The notes under the pieces are model-generated. The model ran no database searches, was not told the DNA's origin, and saw only the letters and a list, made by a program, of their open reading frames with translations. This document shows positions 46,122 to 56,115 of a stretch of DNA of 64,000 bases, piece after piece. Within the stretch, counting starts at the first letter, position 1. Each line of letters begins with the position of its first letter. A program made the position numbers and the translations under genes. The stretch is from Nocardioides terrae (GTDB taxonomy: Bacteria > Actinomycetota > Actinomycetes > Propionibacteriales > Nocardioidaceae), in assembly GCF_900112345.1 (NCBI RefSeq), contig NZ_FOLB01000004.1:268483-332482 (forward strand), written 5' to 3'.

Positions 46122-47131
46122 GCACCCCAGAACCGGCTGTCGGCCTCGCCCTCCCGGTCTCCGACCCCGAGCTCGAGCAGCGGCTGAAGAGCCGTCTCGC
46201 GCTGGTCGAGAAGGCGCTGGCCGGCCACGTGCGCTCGCGCGCGCCCTTCGTCACGGCTGCGGCGGCGCACCTGCTCGAGGCGGGCGGCAAGCGGTTCCGG
46301 CCACTGCTCGTGCTACTCGCCGCGGAGTGCGGTGACCGGGCCGACTCCGACGACGTACTGACGGCCGCCTGCGTCGTCGAGCTGACCCACCTGGCGTCGC
46401 TCTACCACGACGACGTGATGGACGAGGCGGTCGTACGCCGAGGTGCCGACTCGGCCAACGCCCGCTGGGACAACCACATCGCGATCCTGACCGGCGACTT
46501 CCTCTTCGCCCGCTCCTCGGAGCTGACCGCCGAGCTCGGCCCCGACGCCGTCCACATCCAGGCCAAGGCGTTCGCGCGGCTCGTCGAGGGCCAGATCATG
46601 GAGACCCAGGCGCCGCTCGCCGGCGACGACCCGGTCGCGCACCACCTCGACGTCATCGCCGGCAAGACCGGCATCCTGATCGCCACCTCGGCGCGCTACG
46701 GCGCCATGTTCGGCGGTGCGTCCAAGGAGGTCGAGGAGGCGCTGACGGCGTACGGCGACATCGTCGGTGCGGCCTTCCAGATCTCCGACGACATCCTCGA
46801 CATCGCCTCCGACGCCGACGTGTCCGGCAAGACGCCCGGCACCGACCTGCGCGAGGGCGTCCCGACGCTGCCCGTCCTCATGGCCCGTCGCTCGGCCACG
46901 GACGCTGACGCCCGGCTGCTCGAGCTGCTCGACTCGGACCTGAGCGCGTCCGACGACGACCTCGCCGAGGCGCTCACCCTGCTTCGCGCCCATCCGGCGA
47001 TGGAGGAGGCCCGCGCCTACGTCCGTGGCGAGGCCCGCCGCGCCAAGGAGTGTCTCGCGCCTCTCCCCGCCGGCCCGGTCCGTGACGCCTTCGAGGCCTT
47101 CGCCGACATCATGGCCTCCCGCACCGCCTGA
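46118..47131 (+). CDS. Polyprenyl diphosphate synthase (menaquinone side chain)
   Basis: 337 residues, all-helical trans-prenyl diphosphate synthase. GGKRFRP near residue 57, first Asp-rich motif HDDVMD (D98, D99, D102), and second motif QISDDILDIASD. Elongates farnesyl or geranylgeranyl diphosphate with isopentenyl diphosphate. Chain length (hepta-, octa- or nonaprenyl) cannot be fixed; it fits the menaquinone tail used by MenA. GTG 46118 overlaps the nuoN stop, placing side-chain synthesis under the nuo promoter. Confidence 0.92.
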   Translation: MSTPEPAVGLALPVSDPELEQRLKSRLALVEKALAGHVRSRAPFVTAAAAHLLEAGGKRFRPLLVLLAAECGDRADSDDVLTAACVVELTHLASLYHDDVMDEAVVRRGADSANARWDNHIAILTGDFLFARSSELTAELGPDAVHIQAKAFARLVEGQIMETQAPLAGDDPVAHHLDVIAGKTGILIATSARYGAMFGGASKEVEEALTAYGDIVGAAFQISDDILDIASDADVSGKTPGTDLREGVPTLPVLMARRSATDADARLLELLDSDLSASDDDLAEALTLLRAHPAMEEARAYVRGEARRAKECLAPLPAGPVRDAFEAFADIMASRTA

Positions 47132-47145
47132 CCCCCCACCACCGC

Positions 47146-47344
47146 CGAGGGGTCACTCCCTCAGGTCCGAGGGGTCATTCCTTCACGCCCGAGGGGTCGA
47201 TCCTGACAGCGCGAGGAGTCAATCCCTCACTATCGAGAGGTCGATTCCGGCGGATTGCTTGCGAGCGATTGGCCCTGGCACCTAAGGGATTGACCCCTCG
47301 CGCCTGGGGGAGTGACTCCTCGGTGCTGAGGGATTGACCCCTCG
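47146..47344. repeat. 22-bp-period array of direct and inverted repeats between convergent genes
   Basis: Five direct units near CGAGGGGTCAATCCCTCA begin at 47146, 47168, 47190, 47212 and 47234, exactly 22 nt apart. Inverted units near TGAGGGATTGACCCCTCG begin at 47283, 47305 and 47327, again 22 nt apart, and a degenerate inverted one lies near 47262. The two halves could fold into one long stem. It fills the gap between the polyprenyl synthase and iclR-type gene, so termination is one possible role. Confidence 0.85.
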
Positions 47345-47358
47345 GCGGGTGGGGAGGG

Positions 47359-48105
47359 TCAGCGGCCGCGGAGGCGGTTCGAGACCAGGGTGGCGGTGCG
47401 GCGTACCTCGGTGACGAGGTGGGGGAGGTCGACCGGGCCGGTGTAGGTGACGGCGAGGCCGGCGGCGGGGAGGCCGGTGTGGTCGAGGACCGCGGCGGCG
47501 ACGGAGGCGAAGCCCGGCGTGACCTCGCCGTCCTCGACGGCGTGGCCGTGTCGGCGGGTCTCGGTCAGGACGGCGCGCAGGGCGCTGAGCGAGGTCGGTC
47601 CGACGCCGGTGCGATCGACGAAGGCCGACCGGTCAGGGTAGAGCGCGCGGACCTGGCTGGCAGGGAGCGCGGCGAGGATGGCCCGGCCGCTGGCGGTCAG
47701 GTGCGCGGGCAGGCGTACGCCGACGTCGGTGACGAGCGGCGGCCGGCCGGGGGCGCGCTCCTCGACGACGTAGAGCACGTCCCGCCCGTGGATCACGGCG
47801 AGGTGGGCGGTCTGCCCGGTCCGGTCCACGAGCTCGGCGAGCGGACGCCGCGCGATGCGCTGGAGCGGCTCCTGGCGGGCGTAGCCGCTGCCGATCTCGT
47901 GGGCCGCGACGCCGAGGCCGTAGGTGCGCTCGTCGGCGACGTGGACGACGAAGCCCTCCTCGACCATCGCCGTGATCAGGTGGTAGGCCGAGCTGCGGGG
48001 CAGGTCGAGCGCCCGCGCGATCCGGTCGAGCGGCACCGGCGCCGGCTGGGCCGCGAGGAACCGCAGCACCCGGAGGGCTCGGGTGGCGGCAGGGACCTGG
48101 GGCAT
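47359..48105 (-). CDS. IclR-family transcriptional regulator of the hut operon (probable)
   Basis: 248 residues. N-terminal winged helix: TRALRVLRFLAAQ, then LDRIARALDLPRSSAYHLITAMVEEGFV. The C-terminal IclR effector domain includes GQTAHLAVIHGRDVLYVVEE, LPAHLTASGRAILAALP and PGFASVAAAVLDHTG. Divergent from hutH, so a histidine-utilisation regulator is the natural reading. ATG 48105 is 6 nt after TATCCT; the frame is open far upstream through hutH but only as a shadow. A palindrome lies behind its -10 box. Confidence 0.88.
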   Translation of the reverse strand: MPQVPAATRALRVLRFLAAQPAPVPLDRIARALDLPRSSAYHLITAMVEEGFVVHVADERTYGLGVAAHEIGSGYARQEPLQRIARRPLAELVDRTGQTAHLAVIHGRDVLYVVEERAPGRPPLVTDVGVRLPAHLTASGRAILAALPASQVRALYPDRSAFVDRTGVGPTSLSALRAVLTETRRHGHAVEDGEVTPGFASVAAAVLDHTGLPAAGLAVTYTGPVDLPHLVTEVRRTATLVSNRLRGR

Positions 48106-48111
48106 GCGCCC

Positions 48112-48117
48112 AGGATA
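48112..48117 (-). promoter_or_regulatory. -10 hexamer for the IclR-type gene
   Basis: TATCCT on the minus strand, 6 nt before the ATG at 48105; leaderless arrangement. Confidence 0.5.
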
Positions 48118-48118
48118 A

Positions 48119-48134
48119 GTCTCAGATCCGAGAC
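48119..48134. promoter_or_regulatory. 16-bp palindrome, candidate IclR-type (hut) operator
   Basis: GTCTCAGATCCGAGAC: arms GTCTC/GAGAC with a nearly symmetric centre. It overlaps the region just upstream of the regulator's own -10 box and lies 56 bp before hutH. Confidence 0.5.
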
Positions 48135-48189
48135 AGGAGACTCCGGAAGCCTCTGTCGGAGGAGCGATGGCGCGGAGTCGAATAGGACC

Positions 48190-49731
48190 ATGCAGGTGAT
48201 CACCGTCGGGGTCGGCCCCGTCACGCCCGAGGACGTCCTGGCCGTTGCGCGGGACGGCGCCGCCGTCGTGCTCTCGCCGGAGTCCGAAGCGGCCATCGAG
48301 GAGAGCCGCAAGCTGGTCGAGGCGCTGGCCGACGACGTCGAGCCGCACTACGGCGTCTCCACCGGCTTCGGCGCCCTGGCGACCCGCCACATCGCGCCGG
48401 AGCTGCGCGCGCAGCTGCAGAGCAGCCTCGTCCGCTCCCACGCCGCCGGCAGCGGCGCCGAGGTCGAGCGCGAGGTCGTCCGCGCGCTCATGCTGCTGCG
48501 GCTCTCCACGCTGGCCACCGGCCGCACCGGGGTCCGCCTCGACACCGCGCGCGCCTACGCCGCGCTGATCTCCGCCGGCATCACACCGGTGGTCCGCGAG
48601 TACGGCTCGCTGGGCTGCTCCGGCGACCTCGCCCCGCTCGCCCACTGCGCCCTGGCGCTGATGGGGGAGGGCGAGGTTCGCGACGCAGCAGGCACGCCGA
48701 TGCCCGCCGCGGACGCGCTCGATGCCGCGGGACTGCAGAAGGTCGCGCTCGCCGAGAAGGAGGGCCTGGCCCTCATCAACGGCACCGACGGGATGCTCGG
48801 CATGCTCGTCATCGCCGCGGCCGACCTGCATCGGCTGCTCACCACCGCCGACGTCGCCGCCGCGATGAGCGTCGAGGCGCTGCTCGGCACCGACGCGGTC
48901 TTCGCCGCCGACCTCCAGGCCTTGCGGCCCCACCCCGGCCAGGCGGCCAGCGCCGCCAACCTCAAGGCCGTTCTCGACGGCTCCGGCATCATGGCCAGCC
49001 ATCGCGACGGCTCCTGCACCCGCGTCCAGGACGCCTACTCCCTGCGCTGCGCGCCGCAGGTCCACGGCGCCGTCCGCGACACCCTCGCCCATGCCGAGTC
49101 GGTCGCCGGGCGCGAGCTCGCGGCGGCGGTCGACAACCCCGTCATCACCCTCGACGGACGGGTCGAGTCCAACGGCAACTTCCACGGCGCCCCGGTCGGC
49201 TACGTGCTCGACTTCCTCGCCATCGCCGTCGCCGACCTGGCCAGCATCAGCGAGCGGCGCACCGACCGCTTCCTCGACGTCTCGCGCAGCAACGGCCTGC
49301 CGCCGTTCCTGGCCGACGACCCGGGCGTGGACAGCGGCCACATGATCGCGCAGTACACCCAGGCCGCCATCGTCTCCGAGCTCAAGCGGCTCGCCGCGCC
49401 CGCCAGCGTCGACTCGATCCCGAGCAGCGCGATGCAGGAGGACCACGTCTCGATGGGCTGGTCGGCCGCTCGCAAGCTCCGCCGCGCGATCGACGGGCTG
49501 ACCCGGGTGGTCGCCGTCGAGATCCTGACCGCCGCCCGCGCGATCGACCTCCGAGGTCCACTCCAGCCGGCCGCGGCCACCGGAGCCGTCGTACACGCGC
49601 TCCGGGACGCGGGCGTCGCCGGCCCCGGCACCGACCGCTACCTGGCCCCCGAGATCGAGACGGCGGTCCGGCTCGTCGCCGACGGCACCGTCGTCCGGGC
49701 CGCCGAGTCCGTCACCGGCCCGCTCAGCTGA
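48190..49731 (+). CDS. hutH: Histidine ammonia-lyase
   Basis: 513 residues. Deaminates histidine to urocanate. The electrophilic MIO prosthetic group forms from the tripeptide in [18 protein letters not shown]143-S144-G145, with Cys in place of the more common Ala, as I recall for Streptomyces HutH. Other conserved parts: [12 protein letters not shown] (with the base Tyr), [27 protein letters not shown] and [11 protein letters not shown] 48190 begins the conserved N-terminus; no strong ribosome site. First gene of hutH-hutU-amidohydrolase-hutF-hutI. Confidence 0.96.
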   Translation: MQVITVGVGPVTPEDVLAVARDGAAVVLSPESEAAIEESRKLVEALADDVEPHYGVSTGFGALATRHIAPELRAQLQSSLVRSHAAGSGAEVEREVVRALMLLRLSTLATGRTGVRLDTARAYAALISAGITPVVREYGSLGCSGDLAPLAHCALALMGEGEVRDAAGTPMPAADALDAAGLQKVALAEKEGLALINGTDGMLGMLVIAAADLHRLLTTADVAAAMSVEALLGTDAVFAADLQALRPHPGQAASAANLKAVLDGSGIMASHRDGSCTRVQDAYSLRCAPQVHGAVRDTLAHAESVAGRELAAAVDNPVITLDGRVESNGNFHGAPVGYVLDFLAIAVADLASISERRTDRFLDVSRSNGLPPFLADDPGVDSGHMIAQYTQAAIVSELKRLAAPASVDSIPSSAMQEDHVSMGWSAARKLRRAIDGLTRVVAVEILTAARAIDLRGPLQPAAATGAVVHALRDAGVAGPGTDRYLAPEIETAVRLVADGTVVRAAESVTGPLS

Positions 49732-49772
49732 GCAACCAGCTGAGCAACCAGCTGAGCACCCAGCTGAGCACC
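49725..49772 (+). repeat. Four 12-bp tandem repeats at the hutH/hutU junction
   Basis: CAGCTGAGCAAC-type units start at 49725, 49737, 49749 and 49761; the first contains the hutH stop codon and the last is 9 nt before the GAGGAG ribosome site of hutU. Each holds CAGCTG and a TGA in the hutH frame, so the stop is repeated fourfold. Confidence 0.95.
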
Positions 49773-49793
49773 CGAGAGTCGAGGAGAGAAGAC

Positions 49794-51452
<1,659 letters not shown>

Positions 51453-51477
51453 GCACCCGGGTCGAGCGGGGGCCGCG
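51453..51477 (+). repeat. Short linker between hutU and the amidohydrolase gene, family L-like
   Basis: 25 nt: GCACCCGGGTCGAGC then GGGGGCCGCG before the ATG. The start (stop codon followed by nCACCC) and end (GGGGGCCnCG before ATG) echo the longer linkers at 3456, 39743 and 42852. Confidence 0.35.
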
Positions 51478-52632
51478 ATGACCTTCGAGCGGATGTGGGC
51501 CGACCTGGCACCGGTCGGTCGGGCTGCCTCGGGCGGCTACCTCCGGCACCCGTGGACCTCGCCGACGGCCGAGCTCGAGGCGTGGTTCGAGGAGGCGGCG
51601 ACGGCCCGCGGGCTGGCGGTCGAGCGCGACGCCTTCGGCAACCTGCTCGCCACGACCGCGCCAGGCCCGGATCGGGTGCTGGTCGGGTCGCACTTCGACT
51701 CCGTGCCCGACGGTGGGGCGTACGACGGCCCGCTCGGCGTCGTCAGCGCCTTCGCCGCCCTCGACGTCCTCGAGGATCGCGGCTTCGAGCCGACGCGGCC
51801 GATCGGCATCGCGGCGTTCCAGGCCGAGGAGGGGTCCCGCTTCGGCGTCGCCTGCCTCGGCTCGCGGCTCGCCACCGGGTCGATGCCCTGGGAGTCGGCC
51901 CGGGAGCTGACCGGCCGGGACGGCGTACGGCTCGGCGACGTGGTGGAGGGCGGCGACTCCGACCTGCTGCACGGCGTCTCCTGCTTCGTCGAGCTCCATG
52001 TCGAGCAGGGCCGCGGTCTCGTCGACCTCGACGCGCCGGTCGGGGTGGCGAGCGGGATCTGGCCGCACGGACGCTGGCGGTTCGACTTCGCCGGCGTCGC
52101 CGACCACGCGGGCGCGACCCGCATGGAGGATCGGCACGACCCGATGCTCACCTACGCCGTCACCGCGCTCGCCGCCAACAAGCAGGCGCGGCTGGCCGGC
52201 CAGCGGGCGACCTTCGGCCGGGTCGAGGCGGTGCCCAACGGCACCAACGCGATCCCGTCGCACGTCACCGGCTGGCTCGACGCCCGGGCCGAGACGGAGC
52301 CGGCGTTGGAGCACCTCGTCGGCCTGGTCTCGGCGCAGGCGCGCGAGCGGGCTCGGCTCGACGGCACGTCCCTCACGGTCACCGCCGAGTCGGTCAGCGG
52401 CTCGGTGTCCTTCGACGCGCCGCTCGCCGCCCGGATCGGTCGCGGACGGCCCGTCCTGCCGACGCAGGCCGGCCACGATGCCGGCGTCCTCCAGGCGGCC
52501 GGCATCCCGACCGCGATGCTCTTCGTCCGCAACCCGACCGGGGTCTCCCACTCGCCCGCCGAGCACGCCGAGACCGCCGACTGCCTGGCCGGCGTCGAGG
52601 CTCTCGCCGACGCGCTCCAGGAGCTCGCGTGA
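51478..52632 (+). CDS. M20-family amidohydrolase (allantoate amidohydrolase / N-carbamoyl amino acid hydrolase type)
   Basis: 384 residues, cytoplasmic dinuclear metallo-amidase. Metal ligands in [31 protein letters not shown] and FVELHVEQG; the dimerisation/lid domain contains [12 protein letters not shown], and the end [32 protein letters not shown] carries the last metal histidine. By family it would hydrolyse allantoate or an N-carbamoyl amino acid. Inside a hut operon whose HutF makes N-formylglutamate, and with no hutG in the window, hydrolysis of N-formylglutamate is a reasonable inferred role. Confidence 0.88.
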   Translation: MTFERMWADLAPVGRAASGGYLRHPWTSPTAELEAWFEEAATARGLAVERDAFGNLLATTAPGPDRVLVGSHFDSVPDGGAYDGPLGVVSAFAALDVLEDRGFEPTRPIGIAAFQAEEGSRFGVACLGSRLATGSMPWESARELTGRDGVRLGDVVEGGDSDLLHGVSCFVELHVEQGRGLVDLDAPVGVASGIWPHGRWRFDFAGVADHAGATRMEDRHDPMLTYAVTALAANKQARLAGQRATFGRVEAVPNGTNAIPSHVTGWLDARAETEPALEHLVGLVSAQARERARLDGTSLTVTAESVSGSVSFDAPLAARIGRGRPVLPTQAGHDAGVLQAAGIPTAMLFVRNPTGVSHSPAEHAETADCLAGVEALADALQELA

Positions 52633-53966
52633 GGCTCCGGCTCGAGCGCGCGCTGCTGCCGACCGGCGTCGCCGACGACGTGGTCGTCGAGATCGAGGAC
52701 GGTCGGTTCACCGCGGTCACCCCGCTCGGCCCGCTGGTCGAGGAGGGCCGCCAGGCCCGTCTCGAGACCACCGCGGCGGAGGTCCGCGTCCCCGGGCTCA
52801 CCCTCCCCGGGCTGGCCAACACCCACAGCCACGCCTTCCACCGCGCCCTGCGCGGGCGGACCCAGGTCGGGGGCGGGAGCTTCTGGACGTGGCGCGAGCA
52901 GATGTACGACCTCGCCGCCCGGCTCGATCCCGACACCCTCTTCACGCTGGCCCGCGCCACCTACCGGGAGATGCTCGCGGCGGGCTACACCGGCGTCGCC
53001 GAGTTCCACTACCTGCACCACCAGCCCGACGGACGGCCGTACGCCGACCCGGCGGCCATGTCGCGCGCGCTGATCGCGGCGGCCGCCGATGCCGGGATCC
53101 GGCTGACGCTGCTGCCGACGCTCTACTCCTCCAGCGGCTTCGGCGCCCCGCTCGAGCCCGGGCAGCGCCGCTTCGGACATGCGACCGCCGCGGCCCTGCT
53201 GGAACTCGTCGAGCAGCTGAAGGACGACGACACCACCCGCATCGGCGTCGCGGCCCACTCCGTCCGCGCCGTCGCCCCCGACCAGCTCGCCGTCCTCGCC
53301 GAGGCCGGCCGGCTCCTGCACGTCCACCTCTCCGAGCAGCGCGCGGAGAACGACGGCTGCCTCGCGGCGTACGGCGTCACTCCGACCCGCCTGCTCGCCG
53401 ACGCCGGCGCGCTCGGCCCGAGGACGACCGTCGTGCATGCGACCCACCTGACCGACGAGGACGTCGCGCTGCTGGGCGCGAGCGGCACCAACGTCAGCAT
53501 CTGCGCGACCACCGAGCGCGACCTCGGCGACGGGATCGGGCCCGCCCGACGCCTGCACGCGGCGGGCTGCCCGGTGACGGTCGGCAGCGACAGCCAGGCG
53601 GTGGTCGACCCGTTCGAGGAGCTCCGGGCGGTCGAGATGGACGAGCGGCTCGCCGCCGAGACCCGCGGCCACTGGACGGCGGCCGAGTTGCTCGCCGCGG
53701 GCACCGACCACCGCGCGCTGGGCTTCGGCGACGCCGGCGCCATCGAGGTCGGCCGCCGTGCCGACCTCGTCACCCTCGACACCGCCTCGACCCGGACCGC
53801 GGGCACCGGCGCCGGCGCCGAGACGGCGGTCTTCGCGGCCGGCGCCGCCGACGTGACCCAGGTCCTCGTCGACGGCCGGGTCACCTTCCGCCGCGGCGAC
53901 GAGGAGCAGGGCGAGGAGCAGGTCGGGCGCGAGCTCGCCGACGCGGTCGGGAGATTGTGGCCATGA
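52629..53966 (+). CDS. hutF: Formimidoylglutamate deiminase with an in-frame repeat
   Basis: 445 residues, amidohydrolase superfamily. Converts N-formimidoyl-glutamate to N-formylglutamate and ammonia. Metal and active-site segments: [50 protein letters not shown] and [16 protein letters not shown]. Residues 35-47 ([12 protein letters not shown] and flanks), before the first metal motif, are encoded by the 40-nt repeat also found in ccsB. The region is the small beta-sandwich domain, so it probably forms a loop. GTG 52629 overlaps the stop of the upstream gene. Confidence 0.94.
   Translation: MRLRLERALLPTGVADDVVVEIEDGRFTAVTPLGPLVEEGRQARLETTAAEVRVPGLTLPGLANTHSHAFHRALRGRTQVGGGSFWTWREQMYDLAARLDPDTLFTLARATYREMLAAGYTGVAEFHYLHHQPDGRPYADPAAMSRALIAAAADAGIRLTLLPTLYSSSGFGAPLEPGQRRFGHATAAALLELVEQLKDDDTTRIGVAAHSVRAVAPDQLAVLAEAGRLLHVHLSEQRAENDGCLAAYGVTPTRLLADAGALGPRTTVVHATHLTDEDVALLGASGTNVSICATTERDLGDGIGPARRLHAAGCPVTVGSDSQAVVDPFEELRAVEMDERLAAETRGHWTAAELLAAGTDHRALGFGDAGAIEVGRRADLVTLDTASTRTAGTGAGAETAVFAAGAADVTQVLVDGRVTFRRGDEEQGEEQVGRELADAVGRLWP
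52730..52769 (+). repeat. 40-nt repeat inserted in frame in hutF
   Basis: Identical over 40 nt to 15785-15824 in ccsB and in the same reading frame ([13 protein letters not shown]). The two host proteins are unrelated. Confidence 0.95.
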
Positions 53967-55126
53967 GCGGGGCCATGAGCGGCGCTGTGAGCGTGGTCGT
54001 GCACGACATCGGCGAGCTGCTGACCAACGACCCGGACGTCGGGATCCTCCGCGACGCGGCGGTCGTCGCCGACGCCGGCCGGATCGTCTGGGTCGGCCCG
54101 TCGGCGAGCGCGCCGGCCGCCGACCGCCGCATCGACGCCGCCGGCCGCGCGGTGATCCCCGGCTTCGTCGACTCGCATGCGCACCTCGTCTTCGCCGGCG
54201 ACCGGGCGGCGGAGTTCTCCGCCCGCATGGCCGGACAGCCGTACGACGGCGGCGGGATCGCCTCGACGGTGACCGCGACCCGGGCCGCCTCCGACGACGA
54301 GCTCCGCGGCCTGCTCGCGGGCCGGATCGCCGAGCTCCGCAGCCAGGGGACGACCACCGTCGAGATCAAGTCCGGCTACGGGCTGACCGTGGCCGACGAG
54401 GCGCGGGCGCTCCGGCTGGCCGGTGAGGTGACCGAGGAGACCACGTTCCTCGGGGCGCACGTCGTGCCGCCGGGCGTCGACCGCCGCGCCTACGTCGACC
54501 TCGTCACCGGGCCGATGCTCGACGCCTGTGCCCCGCTGGCGCGGTGGGTGGACGTCTTCTGCGAGCCGGGTAGCGCACACGCGTTCGACGGCGAGGAGTC
54601 CCGCGAGGTGCTCACCGCCGGGATCGGGAAAGGTCTGATGGCGCGGGTGCACGGCAACCAGCTCGGCCAGGGCCCCGGGGTCCGGCTCGCGGTCGAGCTC
54701 GGCGCGGCCAGCGTCGACCACTGCACCCACCTGGCCGACGCCGACGTCACCGCCCTCGCCGACGGTGAGACCATCGCGACGCTCCTTCCGGCCGTCGAGT
54801 TCTCGACCCGCTCGCCCTACCCGGACGCCCGCCGCCTCCTCGACGCCGGCGTCGACATCGCACTCGCGACGGACTGCAACCCCGGGTCGTCGTACTCCTC
54901 CTCGATGCCGTTCGTCATCGCCCTCGCCGTGCGCGAGATGGGCCTCACCCCCACCGAGGCGGTCCGCGCGGCGACCGCCGGAGGCGCCCGGGCGCTGCGC
55001 CGCGACGACGTCGGCGTCGTCCGCGTCGGCGCCCGCGCGGACCTGGCGGTCCTGGACGCCCCCAGCCACGTGCACCTGGCCTACCGGCCCGGCGTGCCGA
55101 TCGCCCGGGCACTCGACGTCTCGTGA
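53963..55126 (+). CDS. hutI: Imidazolonepropionase
   Basis: 387 residues, amidohydrolase superfamily; opens imidazolone propionate to N-formimidoyl-glutamate. Metal motif [13 protein letters not shown], substrate segment [35 protein letters not shown] and VHGNQLGQ (later histidine), and [18 protein letters not shown] 53963 overlaps the hutF stop; ATG 53975 and GTG 53987 are in-frame alternatives, since [11 protein letters not shown] looks like a duplicated start. Confidence 0.94.
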   Translation: MSGAMSGAVSVVVHDIGELLTNDPDVGILRDAAVVADAGRIVWVGPSASAPAADRRIDAAGRAVIPGFVDSHAHLVFAGDRAAEFSARMAGQPYDGGGIASTVTATRAASDDELRGLLAGRIAELRSQGTTTVEIKSGYGLTVADEARALRLAGEVTEETTFLGAHVVPPGVDRRAYVDLVTGPMLDACAPLARWVDVFCEPGSAHAFDGEESREVLTAGIGKGLMARVHGNQLGQGPGVRLAVELGAASVDHCTHLADADVTALADGETIATLLPAVEFSTRSPYPDARRLLDAGVDIALATDCNPGSSYSSSMPFVIALAVREMGLTPTEAVRAATAGGARALRRDDVGVVRVGARADLAVLDAPSHVHLAYRPGVPIARALDVS

Positions 55127-55162
55127 GCAAAGGCCGACCCGAGTCGGAAGCGAGCGAGCCGA

Positions 55163-55192
55163 TAGCCTCGGCCGGTGATCAGCAGTGATTGA
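55163..55192 (+). other. Possible leaderless five-codon open frame before rarD
   Basis: TAGCCT (55163-55168) is followed after 6 nt by GTG ATC AGC AGT GAT TGA (55175-55192), which overlaps the rarD GTG at 55185 in another frame. It may be a small leader that couples translation of rarD, or chance. Confidence 0.3.
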
Positions 55193-56099
55193 CCGGGCCG
55201 AGCATCGCAAGGGCGTCGGGCTGGGCGTGGCGGCGTACGTCATGTGGGGTGCGTTCCCGCTCTACTGGCCGCTGCTCGAGCCGGCCGGCGCCTTCGAGAT
55301 CCTGGCCCACCGGCTCGTCTGGTCGCTGGTCGTGATGACCGTCCTGGTGGTCGTCCTGCGGCGCACCCGCCAGTTCCACCGGCTCGTGACGACCCCCCGG
55401 TCGCTCGCGCTCCTGGCCGCGGCCGGCGTGACCGTGAGCATCAACTGGGCCGGCTACATCTGGGGCGTCAACCACGGGTACGTCGTCGAGACGAGCCTCG
55501 GCTACTTCATCAACCCGCTCGTCACCGTGCTCATGGGCGTGCTCGTCCTGCGCGAGCGGATGCGACCGCTGCAGTGGGTGGCGATGGGCGTGGGCCTGCT
55601 GGCCGTGCTGGTGCTCGCCGTCGACTACGGCCGGCCGCCGTGGATCGCGCTCCTGCTCGCCTTCTCGTTCGGCAGCTACGGCCTGCTGAAGAAGCAGGCC
55701 AACGCCGGGGCTTTCGAGAGCCTCGCCGTCGAGACCGCCGTCGTCGCGCCGTTCGCGCTCGTCTACCTGCTCGTGCTCGGCGCGACCGGGGAGGGTCACT
55801 TCACGTCCGAGGGGGCCGGCCACACGCTGCTCTTCCTGTCGGCCGGCGTAGTCACGGCCGTCCCGCTGATCTGCTTCGGCGCCGCGGCAGTCCGGGTGCC
55901 GCTCGTGGTGCTGGGGCTGCTGCAGTACCTCGCCCCGGTCCTGCAGTTCGCGCTGGGCGTCCTGCACTTCCACGAGGACATGCCGGTCGGCCGGTGGGTC
56001 GGCTTCGGGCTGGTCTGGGTGGCGCTCGTCGTCTTCACGTGGGAGGCGCTGCGGTTCCGGCGCAGTCAGCTGCGGGCCACGGTCCGGACCGCGGTCTGA
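55185..56099 (+). CDS. rarD: EamA-family permease RarD
   Basis: 304 residues, ten membrane helices of the drug/metabolite transporter superfamily, RarD subgroup: RKGVGLGVAAYVMWGAFPLYWPLL, HRLVWSLVVM, NWAGYIWGVNHGYVVETSLGYFINPLVTVLMG (in parts) and LQYLAPVLQFALGVLHFHE. Function of RarD is not established. GTG 55185; the start is confused by a short overlapping leader frame. Convergent with the beta-helix gene, 16 bp apart, with no obvious hairpin. Confidence 0.9.
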   Translation: MIDRAEHRKGVGLGVAAYVMWGAFPLYWPLLEPAGAFEILAHRLVWSLVVMTVLVVVLRRTRQFHRLVTTPRSLALLAAAGVTVSINWAGYIWGVNHGYVVETSLGYFINPLVTVLMGVLVLRERMRPLQWVAMGVGLLAVLVLAVDYGRPPWIALLLAFSFGSYGLLKKQANAGAFESLAVETAVVAPFALVYLLVLGATGEGHFTSEGAGHTLLFLSAGVVTAVPLICFGAAAVRVPLVVLGLLQYLAPVLQFALGVLHFHEDMPVGRWVGFGLVWVALVVFTWEALRFRRSQLRATVRTAV

Positions 56100-56115
56100 C
56101 CCGCAGGCGGACCCG

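Noticed and set aside
47146..47344. CRISPR array
   Set aside because: Units are 18 nt with only 4-nt gaps, they invert in the second half, and no cas genes are present.
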